Shown in pieces: positions 8,308 through 16,624 of a DNA stretch of 64,000 nt (position 1 is its first letter; each line of letters begins with the position of its first letter). Both the position numbers and the translations under genes were made by a program. Source of the stretch: Novosphingobium sediminis (GTDB taxonomy: Bacteria; Pseudomonadota; Alphaproteobacteria; Sphingomonadales; Sphingomonadaceae); NCBI RefSeq assembly GCF_007991615.1, contig NZ_BJYR01000013.1:62001-126000 (forward strand), given 5' to 3'. A model generated the notes under the pieces. The model was not told the DNA's origin and searched no databases. It saw only the letters and a program-made list of their open reading frames with translations.

Positions 8308-9228
8308 TCAGGCTAGCTCCAGGCGGGTAACCACGCGGCCTGCAGCGGCATCGTGGAGACGCACCGACAGCATGAGCAGCAGGTTCAGCCCTACCGACAG
8401 GTAGATGAAGTACCACAACGGGCTTCCGGCGATCATCGCGAAACCCAACAGAATCGCTCGCGGATTGGGTCCGAGGTAGCGAAGCAGGACCAGCAGCGGG
8501 CGCTGTTCGCGCTGAACCTCTGCCCGGATTCGGGCAAGGAGCGCAGGGTCGTTTGCCATCGCGTGTGTGACGGCAGCGTCGATCCGCAAGGCATTTGGGC
8601 TCATGCCGGCTGCGAGCCGCAAGTATCCTGCCACGAACGCGCGCAAGATGAAGCCAATGCCGCCTTTATCACGGAACAGGGCGCTGTTGTCGCCGCTGGC
8701 ATTGTGGAGCCACGGTGTGCCGTAGGTCCAATGCTGGTAGAACCGGCGCTGGACTTCAACATGGTTGGCCTGGACGATATGGCTGGCACCCGCTGCCAAT
8801 GTCCAGAACCAAGCCCAGCCGGGGCCAAGCGCGCGCGTAAGGACAAGCGCAAGCAAGATGTAAAGCACGATATGGCTGGCGTAGTCGCAAATGCCGTCCA
8901 CCAATTCGCCGAGCGGGCTCGTGCGCCCAATGATGCGGGCAAGATCCCCGTCCGCGCCATCGACCACGTGCCACGACATGTGGAGCAGCATGCCCAGCAT
9001 CGCCCACATCGGTCCTGATGTGCTGAAGTAGACAATACCAGCGGCAACGACGAGCAGGCCGCCGAACACGGAGACCATGTTGGGGGTGATCGGCGTGGGG
9101 GACAGCAGCCGGGCCAGTTGCCAGGCAAGCGGGTGATAGAGGTAGTGGTTGAGGGCGTCCTGCAGCTCTCGCGCCCGCGCTGGCCGCTTCACGGTCGAGG
9201 TTCGGATCGTCGACGGGGATGTGCTCAT
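8308..9228 (-). CDS. CDP-alcohol phosphatidyltransferase family protein
   Basis: This 306-residue integral membrane enzyme displaces CMP from a CDP-alcohol. The full family signature is present: D-G-x2-A-R-x8-G-x3-D-x3-D, read as DGADGDLARIIGRTSPLGEL then VDGICD (about residues 89-114). It is preceded by PITPNMVSVFGG. The protein is longer than phosphatidylglycerophosphate synthase and resembles the C-terminal half of IPCT/DIPPS enzymes, which use CDP-inositol. With inositol-phosphate synthase and a nucleotidyltransferase in the same window and strand, an inositol-containing product is plausible. That is inference, and other acceptors are possible. It lies 15 bp downstream of nadA. Confidence 0.85.
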   Translation of the reverse strand: MSTSPSTIRTSTVKRPARARELQDALNHYLYHPLAWQLARLLSPTPITPNMVSVFGGLLVVAAGIVYFSTSGPMWAMLGMLLHMSWHVVDGADGDLARIIGRTSPLGELVDGICDYASHIVLYILLALVLTRALGPGWAWFWTLAAGASHIVQANHVEVQRRFYQHWTYGTPWLHNASGDNSALFRDKGGIGFILRAFVAGYLRLAAGMSPNALRIDAAVTHAMANDPALLARIRAEVQREQRPLLVLLRYLGPNPRAILLGFAMIAGSPLWYFIYLSVGLNLLLMLSVRLHDAAAGRVVTRLELA

Positions 9229-9243
9229 GCTGTCAGTGCCGCC

Positions 9244-10233
9244 TTACTTGCGTGCGCCAAGATCGCCTTGCCCGACGGTGCCGCTCGCCATCGCCAGCAT
9301 GGCGTCGAGGCTCTTCTTCGCGCCAAGCCGCAGGGTCTCCTCGATCTCGATGCGCGGCGTGAGATCGCGCAGCGCTAGGTAGAGCTTCTCGAGCGTGTTG
9401 AGCGCCATGTAGGGGCAGATGTTGCAGTTGCAGTTGCCGTCGGCCCCTGGTGCACCGATGAAGGTCTTTTCCGGGAGAGCGAGCTGCATCTGGTGAATGA
9501 TGTGCGGCTCAGTCGCCACAATCAGGGTATCCCCCGGGAATGTCCGCGCAAACTGGAGGATGCCGCTGGTCGATCCGACATACTCGGCGTGATCGACGAT
9601 GTGCGGCGGGCATTCCGGATGTGCGGCGACAGGCGCCCCGGGATGCTGCGCCATCAGCTTGAGCAGTTCCTTCTCAGAAAAGGCTTCATGCACGATGCAC
9701 ACACCCGGCCAAAGCAGCATCTCGCGCCCGAACTTGCGGTTGAGATAGCCGCCGAGGTGCCGATCGGGGCCGAAGATGATCTTCTGCTCCGGCGGAATCT
9801 GCGCGAGAATGGTTTCGGCGCTCGAAGACGTCACTATGATGTCGCTGAGCGCCTTCACCTCGGTCGAGCAGTTGATGTAGGTCAGCGCGATATGATCGGG
9901 GTGCGCTTCGCGGAAGGCGCGGAACTTTTCCGGCGGGCACGAATCCTCGAGGCTGCACCCGGCGTCCATGTCAGGCAGGACGACGATCTTTTCGGGGCTG
10001 AGGATCTTTGCCGTCTCGGCCATGAACTTAACGCCGCAAAAGGCGATGACTTCGGCATCGGTTGCAGCAGCCTTCCGGGACAGTTCGAGGGAGTCGCCAA
10101 CGAAATCGGCGAGGTCCTGAATCTCGGGCTTCTGGTAGTAGTGCGCCAGGATTACCGCCTTGCGATCCTTGCGCAGCCGATCGATCTCGGCGCGCAGATC
10201 AAGGCCGGTGAGATTGGCGGGCTGGGCGGTCAT
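9244..10233 (-). CDS. nadA: Quinolinate synthase NadA
   Basis: This 329-residue 4Fe-4S enzyme condenses iminoaspartate with dihydroxyacetone phosphate to quinolinate in NAD synthesis. It has AVILAHYYQKPEIQDLADFV, FCGVKFMAETAKIL, PDMDAGCSLEDSCP, HPECP and CNCNICPYMALNTLEKL. The three cluster cysteines fall in the first, HPEC and C-terminal regions. The start at 10233 is chosen because MTAQPANLTGLDL leads directly into the conserved part; the frame extends to 10281. NadB and NadC are not in the window. nadD is, about 29 kb away. Confidence 0.95.
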   Translation of the reverse strand: MTAQPANLTGLDLRAEIDRLRKDRKAVILAHYYQKPEIQDLADFVGDSLELSRKAAATDAEVIAFCGVKFMAETAKILSPEKIVVLPDMDAGCSLEDSCPPEKFRAFREAHPDHIALTYINCSTEVKALSDIIVTSSSAETILAQIPPEQKIIFGPDRHLGGYLNRKFGREMLLWPGVCIVHEAFSEKELLKLMAQHPGAPVAAHPECPPHIVDHAEYVGSTSGILQFARTFPGDTLIVATEPHIIHQMQLALPEKTFIGAPGADGNCNCNICPYMALNTLEKLYLALRDLTPRIEIEETLRLGAKKSLDAMLAMASGTVGQGDLGARK

Positions 10234-10289
10234 GGCTCGAAATCCTCTGGTCAAGAAGGGACCGGTGCCCCTGCTCCTCAAGCCCGCAC

Positions 10290-11030
10290 TTAGGCAGCGC
10301 CGAAGTTGCGGGCAATAGCCTCTGCGTACCCTGCCACCACGGGCATGCCCGCCAGCACCTGAATGACCCCGTGTACCGCAACCATCAGGCCCATGCCGAT
10401 CAGCGTCGCGGGGTGGACTCGGCCAAGCACCTTGGCGTCATGGCGCGCCATGATTGCGAGGACGCCGACCTGGATCGCGGTAATCGTCCAGCCTCCAACA
10501 ATCTGCCCCAGCAGGGGCATCGGAAGGAGCCTGCCCAGTGCCGGTTCCATGAGGAGGACTGTCGCTGCGATCATCAGGCGCCGATGCCACTGGGTTTGCT
10601 TGCGCATGGTGATGGCGGCCACGACCGTCAATGCAAAGACAGTGGCTTCGACATGCGTGAGCGCGAGGAAATAGGCGTCGGTGAAAAACGGCGGAACCCT
10701 GTGCATGGCGAGCGCCATGCGCCCCGCAAAGGTGCTGAGCAGCAAAATGGCGAGGACGAGGCCGAGACTGGCCCAGCCCAGCTTGCGGTGCAGTGCAAGA
10801 TTGCCTTTTCCCGCGAGACTGTTCTGGGTGACGATCGTGCCCAGCCAGCCCAGCATCGCAATCCCATGCGCGTGGATCCAGATCGGGGTCCGGAGCGGAT
10901 CGACAAAGCCGCGCAGCGCCCATTGCAGGAAGCCGAACACGATCAGTGCGGCCACCCCCTGCGCCAAGCGCGTGAAAAATCGTTGATCGGAAAGATACGA
11001 AGCGCTCGATTGCGCCGCCGCAAAGTCCAT
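10290..11030 (-). CDS. Multi-pass membrane protein of unknown function
   Basis: The 246-residue product has about seven hydrophobic helices with histidines near helix ends (WIHAHGIAMLGW, LHRKLGWAS, QWHRRLM). This pattern fits haem-binding or DUF2306-like membrane proteins but is not diagnostic. The start at 11030 has a good AAGGGAG ribosome site; an ATG at 11081 lacks one. The stop lies 56 bp before nadA on the same strand, so cotranscription is possible. Confidence 0.65.
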   Translation of the reverse strand: MDFAAAQSSASYLSDQRFFTRLAQGVAALIVFGFLQWALRGFVDPLRTPIWIHAHGIAMLGWLGTIVTQNSLAGKGNLALHRKLGWASLGLVLAILLLSTFAGRMALAMHRVPPFFTDAYFLALTHVEATVFALTVVAAITMRKQTQWHRRLMIAATVLLMEPALGRLLPMPLLGQIVGGWTITAIQVGVLAIMARHDAKVLGRVHPATLIGMGLMVAVHGVIQVLAGMPVVAGYAEAIARNFGAA

Positions 11031-11096
11031 GCTGCCACTCCCTTGATCGGCCCGTGGCTTTTGCCATTCGGGGCGGAGCAAACCCGAAGCAGCAGG

Positions 11097-11762
11097 TTAT
11101 GGCTTTGCAGGCTCTCCATCAATCGAAACCGACACGTTAACTTCGCCAAACCCGGCCACTCGCAACGGGATAGACAGATTCTGCCGAATGGCGTCCTTCG
11201 CCGCAGAGCGTGCCAGCCTCAGCAGCACCGGATTGGCTGCCTGCTCCACAGCAAGCCGTTCGGCCAGCTTGGTATTGTCCCGCGTCAGCTTGTCCTGCGC
11301 AGCCCGCGTGATCCACACGCCTTCGCGCAAGTATTGCGCGCGGGCTTCATCAAGGTTCGGTCGTGACACATCGAGTGCCGGCAGGCGCACGGACAGCGTC
11401 TTGCTTACCGCATCCCAGCGCATGCGGTCCCGGCCGACTTTGCCGAGTTCGATGGCGTATTCGACCCGCGCCGGGATTACCGCGACTTGCCGTGAAGTGA
11501 CGAGGCCGAACAGGCGGCTGTCATCACTGGCGACGACAGGTGCAAGCTCTGCGCTGAACACGGTCAGGCGATCCTGTTTGTCGAAGGCGATCAGGCTGGT
11601 GGCAAGCGGATCGCCGATCTGTTCCGGCTTCCACATCTCCCATGCGAGGAGGGCGGCCACGGCAGACGCGCACAGAAACAGCAACCATGGCAGAACCGCC
11701 AAACGTCCGCGCACCGGGCTCCTGCTCGGTGGCGGCCCTGGGTTCAGGCGATCAAGGTCCAT
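11097..11762 (-). CDS. DUF4230 domain-containing membrane-anchored protein
   Basis: This 221-residue protein has one N-terminal transmembrane helix (about residues 23-43) and an extracytoplasmic region. LFGLVTSRQVAVIPARVEYAIEL matches the conserved start of DUF4230, and the C-terminal alpha-helical end is followed by a beta strand (VAGFGEVNVSVSI). The function is unknown. Its start overlaps the end of the upstream MBL-fold gene by 19 bp, which suggests translational coupling. Confidence 0.75.
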   Translation of the reverse strand: MDLDRLNPGPPPSRSPVRGRLAVLPWLLFLCASAVAALLAWEMWKPEQIGDPLATSLIAFDKQDRLTVFSAELAPVVASDDSRLFGLVTSRQVAVIPARVEYAIELGKVGRDRMRWDAVSKTLSVRLPALDVSRPNLDEARAQYLREGVWITRAAQDKLTRDNTKLAERLAVEQAANPVLLRLARSAAKDAIRQNLSIPLRVAGFGEVNVSVSIDGEPAKP

Positions 11763-12703
11763 AGCGTCTCCGCCGCCTCCGGCGCACGTGCAATGCGGCC
11801 CTGTGTCTCGAGATCGATAAGATGCGCCAACACCGATCGCCCCGCTGCTCCATTAAGGCGCGGATCGAGGCCTTTGTACATCTGGGCGACCATATCCGGG
11901 ATCGTCGAAGGTGCCCCGCCGAGAAGGCGCAGGATTTGCGCCTCGCGCTGACGGCGATGGCCGATCATCCCGCGCACCAACTGCTGCGGCTTGGTTACGG
12001 CGGGGCCGTGCGCTGGGTAGTAGACCGTATCCTCGCGGCCCTGCAGCTTCTGCAGCGAGAGCATGTAGGCGCTCATATCGCCATCGGGCGGTGAAACGAC
12101 AGTTGTCGACCAACCCATGACATGGTCCCCGGTGAACAGCGCGCTGGTTTCTTGCAGGGCAAAGCACAGGTGGTTGCTGGTGTGGCCGGGTGTCGACACG
12201 GCCTCCAGCGTCCAGCCCTCGCCCGAAATCTGCTCGCCATCGCTCAGAACCCGGTCGGGCTTGTACAGCGGATCGAACTCGGCGTCCGCTCTCACGCCAA
12301 CGCCGGCACCGCTGTCGTCTATCACAAGCGCGGCGCAGCCAATGATCGGAGCGCCGGTTGCGGCTTGCAGCGGAAGGGCCGCGGGGCTGTGATCGCGGTG
12401 CGTATGCGTGCACATGATGGCGACCAGTCGCTGGCCGTCGATTGCCTTGAGAATGGCGTCGACATGGCCTTCGCCGTTCGTGTCGGCATGGCCGGCCACT
12501 CCGGTGCCGGTCGGGCCCGGATCGATGACCGCAACATCGCGGCCACTGCCAACCAGATAGGTTTGGGTGCCGTTGAAGGTGTAGGGGGAAGGGTTCGGGG
12601 CCAGAACCCGGCGCACTTGCGGCTCCAGCACAACCGCAAGGCCCGTGTTCCATTCGGAACGATCGGGGATCGAGATGCCCGGCGCAGGGTTCGTAGTTGC
12701 CAT
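11744..12703 (-). CDS. MBL-fold metallohydrolase (LACTB2-like)
   Basis: This 319-residue protein has a metallo-beta-lactamase domain. THTHRDHSPAALPL gives the HxHxDH metal motif, STPGHTSNHLCF the next histidine and LFTGDHVMGW the bridging aspartate. The C-terminal 70 residues (RQREAQILRLLGGAPSTIPD onward) match the winged-helix tail of the LACTB2 group. Family members are hydrolases or RNases; the substrate here is not evident. It is the first gene of a pair with the DUF4230 gene. Confidence 0.85.
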   Translation of the reverse strand: MATTNPAPGISIPDRSEWNTGLAVVLEPQVRRVLAPNPSPYTFNGTQTYLVGSGRDVAVIDPGPTGTGVAGHADTNGEGHVDAILKAIDGQRLVAIMCTHTHRDHSPAALPLQAATGAPIIGCAALVIDDSGAGVGVRADAEFDPLYKPDRVLSDGEQISGEGWTLEAVSTPGHTSNHLCFALQETSALFTGDHVMGWSTTVVSPPDGDMSAYMLSLQKLQGREDTVYYPAHGPAVTKPQQLVRGMIGHRRQREAQILRLLGGAPSTIPDMVAQMYKGLDPRLNGAAGRSVLAHLIDLETQGRIARAPEAAETLWTLIA

Positions 12704-12768
12704 GAGCCGGATATGGGGATTTTCGGGCAGCGGCGCAACGCTGCGTCGCTTGACCGGGATGCTGGACT

Positions 12769-13251
12769 TCAGATTGCCGCTGCCAGTCTGTGACGAAGCC
12801 TCTCGATCGCGCTACCTGAGGTCTCCGCGTCTCCCCGCCATGCGCGCTCCAGCCGCTGGATGCGGGCATAAAGCCGTTCGCTATCCTGCACGCAGCGCTG
12901 GGCATCGGCGGGAAGGGCGAGAACTTGCACGGGATCGCTCAGCGGAAAATTGGCAATCAGACGGCCATGGCGGCGAAGTTGCAACTCGCTGAGTTCGCCC
13001 GCGAAGTAGGCGCGGTGATTGAGGAGCCAGGCGAGGCAATGCATGATCCGCGTCGTTGACCGCAGTGCTTCGCAGCTCACCTGAACATGGACAAGATCCG
13101 CATCGGGATCATCATTTGCCCCCACCAAAGTGCGCCTGTCATGGCCCTGGCGCAAGCGGTCGAACACTGCGCGGACTTCCTCCGAGAGGACGAGCGCCTC
13201 TGCGTACAGCGCCTCGATGATGCGCGGATTGAGGTTGGGCATGAGGGCCAT
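12769..13251 (-). CDS. DUF1465 family protein, RcdA-like
   Basis: This 160-residue all-alpha protein has the DUF1465 pattern: IIEALYAEALVLSEEVRAVF, then SCEALRSTTRIMHCLAWLL, then LHRxxYFAGELS-like NHRAYFAGELSELQL. In Caulobacter this family is represented by RcdA, an adaptor that delivers CtrA and other substrates to ClpXP at the G1-S transition. Orthology here is inferred from the family. The gene is monocistronic. The start at 13251 has an alternative ATG three codons downstream. Confidence 0.8.
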   Translation of the reverse strand: MALMPNLNPRIIEALYAEALVLSEEVRAVFDRLRQGHDRRTLVGANDDPDADLVHVQVSCEALRSTTRIMHCLAWLLNHRAYFAGELSELQLRRHGRLIANFPLSDPVQVLALPADAQRCVQDSERLYARIQRLERAWRGDAETSGSAIERLRHRLAAAI

Positions 13252-13389
13252 GTTCAGCGCTTAAACCTATCCTGAGGCCCCACTCAACATTTTGGCGGCG
13301 GCGGATTCACCATGTTTTGAAACTGTGCCGGAACGATACGCCGGAAGACTTTGCGACCGGACCGTTCATCTTGAGTCAAGAATCTGTAA

Positions 13390-13596
13390 TCAAGCAATAA
13401 TGTCCGGAATCAGATAGTCTTCAAGCAAGGCGATCTGGTCCTTCAGCCGCAACTTCCGCTTCTTGAGGCGCGCAACTTGCAATTGATCATGCGCACCGGT
13501 GCCGGAAAGGGCATCGATTGCCGCGTCGAGATCGCGATGCTCGGTCCGCAGCATTTCAAGCCGCTTGCGCATTTCGTCTTCGGTCAACCGCACCAC
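13390..13596 (-). CDS. YdcH family (DUF465) small protein
   Basis: This 68-residue, highly charged helical protein reads MRKRLEMLRTEHRDLDAAI, then LQVARLKKRKLRLKDQIALL, the two-helix hairpin of YdcH/DUF465. The molecular role is unknown. A second, shorter member is transcribed divergently 290 bp away. Confidence 0.85.
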   Translation of the reverse strand: MVRLTEDEMRKRLEMLRTEHRDLDAAIDALSGTGAHDQLQVARLKKRKLRLKDQIALLEDYLIPDIIA

Positions 13597-13886
13597 TCCC
13601 AGATCCTGCCCAACCGTCGCACGGGCGCGAGGCAGCCCGCTTCATATTTGCGGGCCTCCACGCATTAACGCTTCGGTGCAACCGGAATACGCAAGAACGC
13701 GCTTCTTGGACATCCCGACGCAGATAGACTTGCAAGATACGGCGATTGTGGGAGCATGACAACGCGCCCGCTCGAACGAGTCGAGGCCGACACGTCCATG
13801 CCGGCGCAAAACTTCGGCCCAAATGCTTCGGTGGCGATCCTGCCGCCGCAGCGGGCCGAGACTGGTGTCCTTGAGGAGGTTGCCGC

Positions 13887-14054
13887 ATGGAAATGTCGCA
13901 TATCAGCGCTCTTGAATCCAAACATGCTGGTCTTGAACGGCGCATCGCCGAAGAGCGGCTGCGCCCGTCGCCCAACGACGCGCTGATCAAGGAACTGAAG
14001 CGCAGAAAGCTGCGAATCAAGGAAGAGCTTGCGCACGTGCAGCAGGTTCACTGA
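13887..14054 (+). CDS. Second YdcH/DUF465-type protein, 55 residues
   Basis: A short gene reads MEMSHISALESKHAGLERRI, then AEERLRPSPNDALIKELKRR, then KLRIKEELAH plus five residues. It has the same helix-turn-helix hairpin and K-R-R-K-L-R-I-K-E-E end as YdcH proteins. A near-perfect ribosome site GAGGAGG sits 7 nt before the ATG, which strongly supports it. It is divergent from the longer YdcH gene. An imperfect hairpin follows 20 bp after its stop. The function is unknown. Confidence 0.85.
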   Translation: MEMSHISALESKHAGLERRIAEERLRPSPNDALIKELKRRKLRIKEELAHVQQVH

Positions 14055-14073
14055 CGTATCACTTTCTTGAAAT

Positions 14074-14109
14074 GCGGTTGGCTGGCCGGATCCCCGGCTG
14101 GCCTTCCGC
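14074..14109 (+). terminator. Imperfect long hairpin after the short YdcH gene
   Basis: Sixteen-base arms (14074-14089 and 14094-14109) pair around an ATCC loop with tandem G-U wobbles and one U-U/U-U internal mismatch. Only a weak T-rich tail (TTCT) follows. It is probably a transcript 3' end or RNA stability element. Confidence 0.4.
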
Positions 14110-14207
14110 TTCTCCGGGTGTCTGGGTCAATCTGCGCTTCCATGAACTGCCTGCAGCGGCGTGATATCTCCGCATACGGATACGAATTCATAAATGCCCT
14201 AGGCACC

Positions 14208-14223
14208 GCAGTTTGCAAACTGC
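14208..14223. promoter_or_regulatory. Perfect 16-bp palindrome upstream of ptsP
   Basis: The sequence GCAGTTTG is followed directly by its reverse complement CAAACTGC. It lies 24 bp upstream of the ptsP ATG, inside the expected 5' leader or promoter. This is the shape of a dimeric repressor operator. No regulator is encoded next to it, and the binding protein is unknown. Confidence 0.5.
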
Positions 14224-14247
14224 CCGCTCTGCGCTAGGCCTTCCATC

Positions 14248-16521
14248 ATGATCACCGCCGCCGCCGCCGCCCGCGCGATCTTGACGTCGCTTCACGAGGT
14301 CATGGCATCCCGCGCCGGTGCACAGGCCAAGCTCAACCAGATCGTTGACGTGATTGGTGACAAGCTGAACAGCGAGGTCTGCTCGATCTACCTGCTGCGC
14401 GAAGGCATGTTGGAGCTCTTCGCCACCCGCGGCCTGAATCAGGCGGCCGTCCACGTTACGCGCATGGCTGTCGGTGAAGGCCTCGTCGGAACGATCGCGG
14501 CGAATATCGAGACGCTCAACCTGGCCGAAGCTGCGGCGCATCCGGACTTCGCCTTCTTCCCCGAAACCGGTGAAGAACGCTTCCACTCCTTTGCCGGCGT
14601 GCCGATCGTACGGCGTGCGCGGGCCGTTGGCGTGCTCGGTGTCCAGCATGTCGAGCCACGGCGCTACGAGGAAGTTGAGATCGAGGCGCTCCAGACCGTG
14701 GCCATGGTGCTCTCGGAACTGATCGCCAACGCCGATCTCATCGATGAGGAAGACGTTCTCGGCGCCGATGCGCACCTGACCGGGCATGAGCGGATTCAGG
14801 GGCTCACGCTGGTCAAGGGGCTCGCCAGCGGCGTTGCCGTGTTCCACCAGCCTCGGGTCACGATCGAGCACGTCGTCGCGGAAGATACCGAGGCAGAACG
14901 CCAGCGTGTCTATCTCGCCTTCGACAAGATGCGCGAGCAGATCGATCGGATGGCCAGCCAGGCCGAGTTCGGCATGGGCGGGGAGCATGAGGAGGTTCTC
15001 GAGACCTACCGCATGTTTGCCTATGACGAAGGGTGGAGCCGGCGAATCAACGAGGCGATCGATTCGGGCCTGACCGCCGAAGCTGCGATTGAGCGAGTCC
15101 AGCAACGGACCCGGATGCGCATGCGGCAGATCGACGATCCGCTTCTGGCTGATCGCATGCACGATCTGGAGGATCTCTCGAACCGGCTCCTGCGCATAGT
15201 GTCCGGCCAGCTTGGTACGGCGGCCAGCCTTGGGCTCAAGGGTGATGCGATCCTGATCGCGCGCAATCTCGGTCCGGCCGAACTGCTGGAATACGACAGG
15301 CGGCGGCTCAAGGGTGTCATTCTGGAGGAGGGGTCGCTCACTGCCCATGTCGTCATCGTGGCTCGTGCCATGGGCGTCCCGGTGGTCGGGCACATTCGCG
15401 GTCTTCGCGCCAAGGTGCGCGAGGGAGACCAATTGCTGCTCGACGGTGATCAAGGTGTTGTCGACGTCCGTCCGGCGCCGACCTTGGTCGAGGCCTTCGA
15501 AGCGCGGTTTGCGCGCAATCGTGAACGGCAGGCGCTCTATGCGGCAATGCGCGATGTCGAACCGGTTTCGGCGGACGGTCAGCGTGTCCGGGTGATGATC
15601 AACGCCGGCTTGCGCGATGACATGCCGATGCTCAACCTGACTGGCGCAGACGGGATCGGCCTGTTCCGCACCGAGTTCCAGTTCCTTGTTTCGGCAACGC
15701 TCCCCGCGCGTGAACGCCAGACCCGGCTATACCGCGATGTGCTCGATGCCGCAGGTGATCGACCGGTCGTGTTCCGCACCGTCGATATCGGCGGCGACAA
15801 GGTGCTCCCCTATCTGCGCCACAATGATGGCGAGACCGAGGAGAATCCCGCGATGGGTTGGCGCGCGCTGCGCGTGGCGCTGGAACGGGACGGATTGCTC
15901 AAGGTGCAGGCACGGGCGCTGCTTGAAGCCGCTGGCGGACGCACGCTCAATGTGATGTTCCCGATGGTTACCGAGCCGTGGGAGTTTGATGCGGCACGTG
16001 CTGTGTTCGAAAGTCAGCTCGCATTTCTGAAGCAGCAGAAGAAGCTTCTGCCCGATGCGATCCGCTATGGCGCGATGCTTGAGGTGCCGGCGCTGGCCGA
16101 ATACCTTGACGTTCTGGCGCCGCGTCTGTCGTTCCTGTCGATCGGGACGAATGACTTGACCCAGTTCCTTTTCGCCGCAGATCGGGCCAACCCCAAGCTG
16201 GCCGAGCGCTATGATTGGCTTTCGCCTGCGATCCTGCGGTTCCTGCGCCGCGTTGTGCTTGCCGTCGCGCCCTTCGGCACCGACGTGACCGTTTGCGGCG
16301 AGATGGGCGGTCGCCGACTCGAGGCGCTGGCCTTGCTCGGTATCGGCATCACCCGCCTGTCGATTACTCCTGCGGCTGTGGGTCCGATCAAGGAACTGGT
16401 CCGCAAGGTCGAACTTCCCGCCATTCAGGCAGCCATGGCAGGCTGGCTTGCAAATCCGCCGGCCGATCTGCGCGCCGAAATCGCCGCCTGGGCGACAGCG
16501 CATGGTATTGACTACGATTGA
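14248..16521 (+). CDS. ptsP: Phosphoenolpyruvate-protein phosphotransferase PtsP (EI-Ntr)
   Basis: This 757-residue enzyme I of the nitrogen PTS passes phosphate from PEP to NPr. Residues 1-160 form a GAF domain (KLNQIVDVIGDKLNSEVCSI, then FHSFAGVPIV). EI N-terminal and swivelling domains follow, with the phosphorylated histidine in EEGSLTAHVVIVARAMGVP (about residue 365). The C-terminal PEP-binding barrel has GIGLFRTEFQFL, VFRTVDIGGDKVLPYL, SIGTNDLTQF and VCGEMGG. The length fits PtsP. The GAF domain in this family senses nitrogen metabolites such as glutamine. A perfect palindrome lies 24 bp upstream of the start. Confidence 0.96.
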   Translation: MITAAAAARAILTSLHEVMASRAGAQAKLNQIVDVIGDKLNSEVCSIYLLREGMLELFATRGLNQAAVHVTRMAVGEGLVGTIAANIETLNLAEAAAHPDFAFFPETGEERFHSFAGVPIVRRARAVGVLGVQHVEPRRYEEVEIEALQTVAMVLSELIANADLIDEEDVLGADAHLTGHERIQGLTLVKGLASGVAVFHQPRVTIEHVVAEDTEAERQRVYLAFDKMREQIDRMASQAEFGMGGEHEEVLETYRMFAYDEGWSRRINEAIDSGLTAEAAIERVQQRTRMRMRQIDDPLLADRMHDLEDLSNRLLRIVSGQLGTAASLGLKGDAILIARNLGPAELLEYDRRRLKGVILEEGSLTAHVVIVARAMGVPVVGHIRGLRAKVREGDQLLLDGDQGVVDVRPAPTLVEAFEARFARNRERQALYAAMRDVEPVSADGQRVRVMINAGLRDDMPMLNLTGADGIGLFRTEFQFLVSATLPARERQTRLYRDVLDAAGDRPVVFRTVDIGGDKVLPYLRHNDGETEENPAMGWRALRVALERDGLLKVQARALLEAAGGRTLNVMFPMVTEPWEFDAARAVFESQLAFLKQQKKLLPDAIRYGAMLEVPALAEYLDVLAPRLSFLSIGTNDLTQFLFAADRANPKLAERYDWLSPAILRFLRRVVLAVAPFGTDVTVCGEMGGRRLEALALLGIGITRLSITPAAVGPIKELVRKVELPAIQAAMAGWLANPPADLRAEIAAWATAHGIDYD

Positions 16522-16624
16522 GCTCGTCGCATCGTAACGTCACATCATACCGCTACAGATTCAAAATCATTGACTTTTCTGGTCGGGACATGCTGCCTCA
16601 GAGCCGGTCGCAACCAATCAGAGA

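Noticed and set aside
13756..13986. 76-codon plus-strand frame before ptsP
   Set aside because: It overlaps the better supported 55-codon YdcH gene in another frame and lacks a ribosome site.
14188..15453. 421-codon frame opposite ptsP
   Set aside because: Antisense shadow of the ptsP GAF and swivel region.
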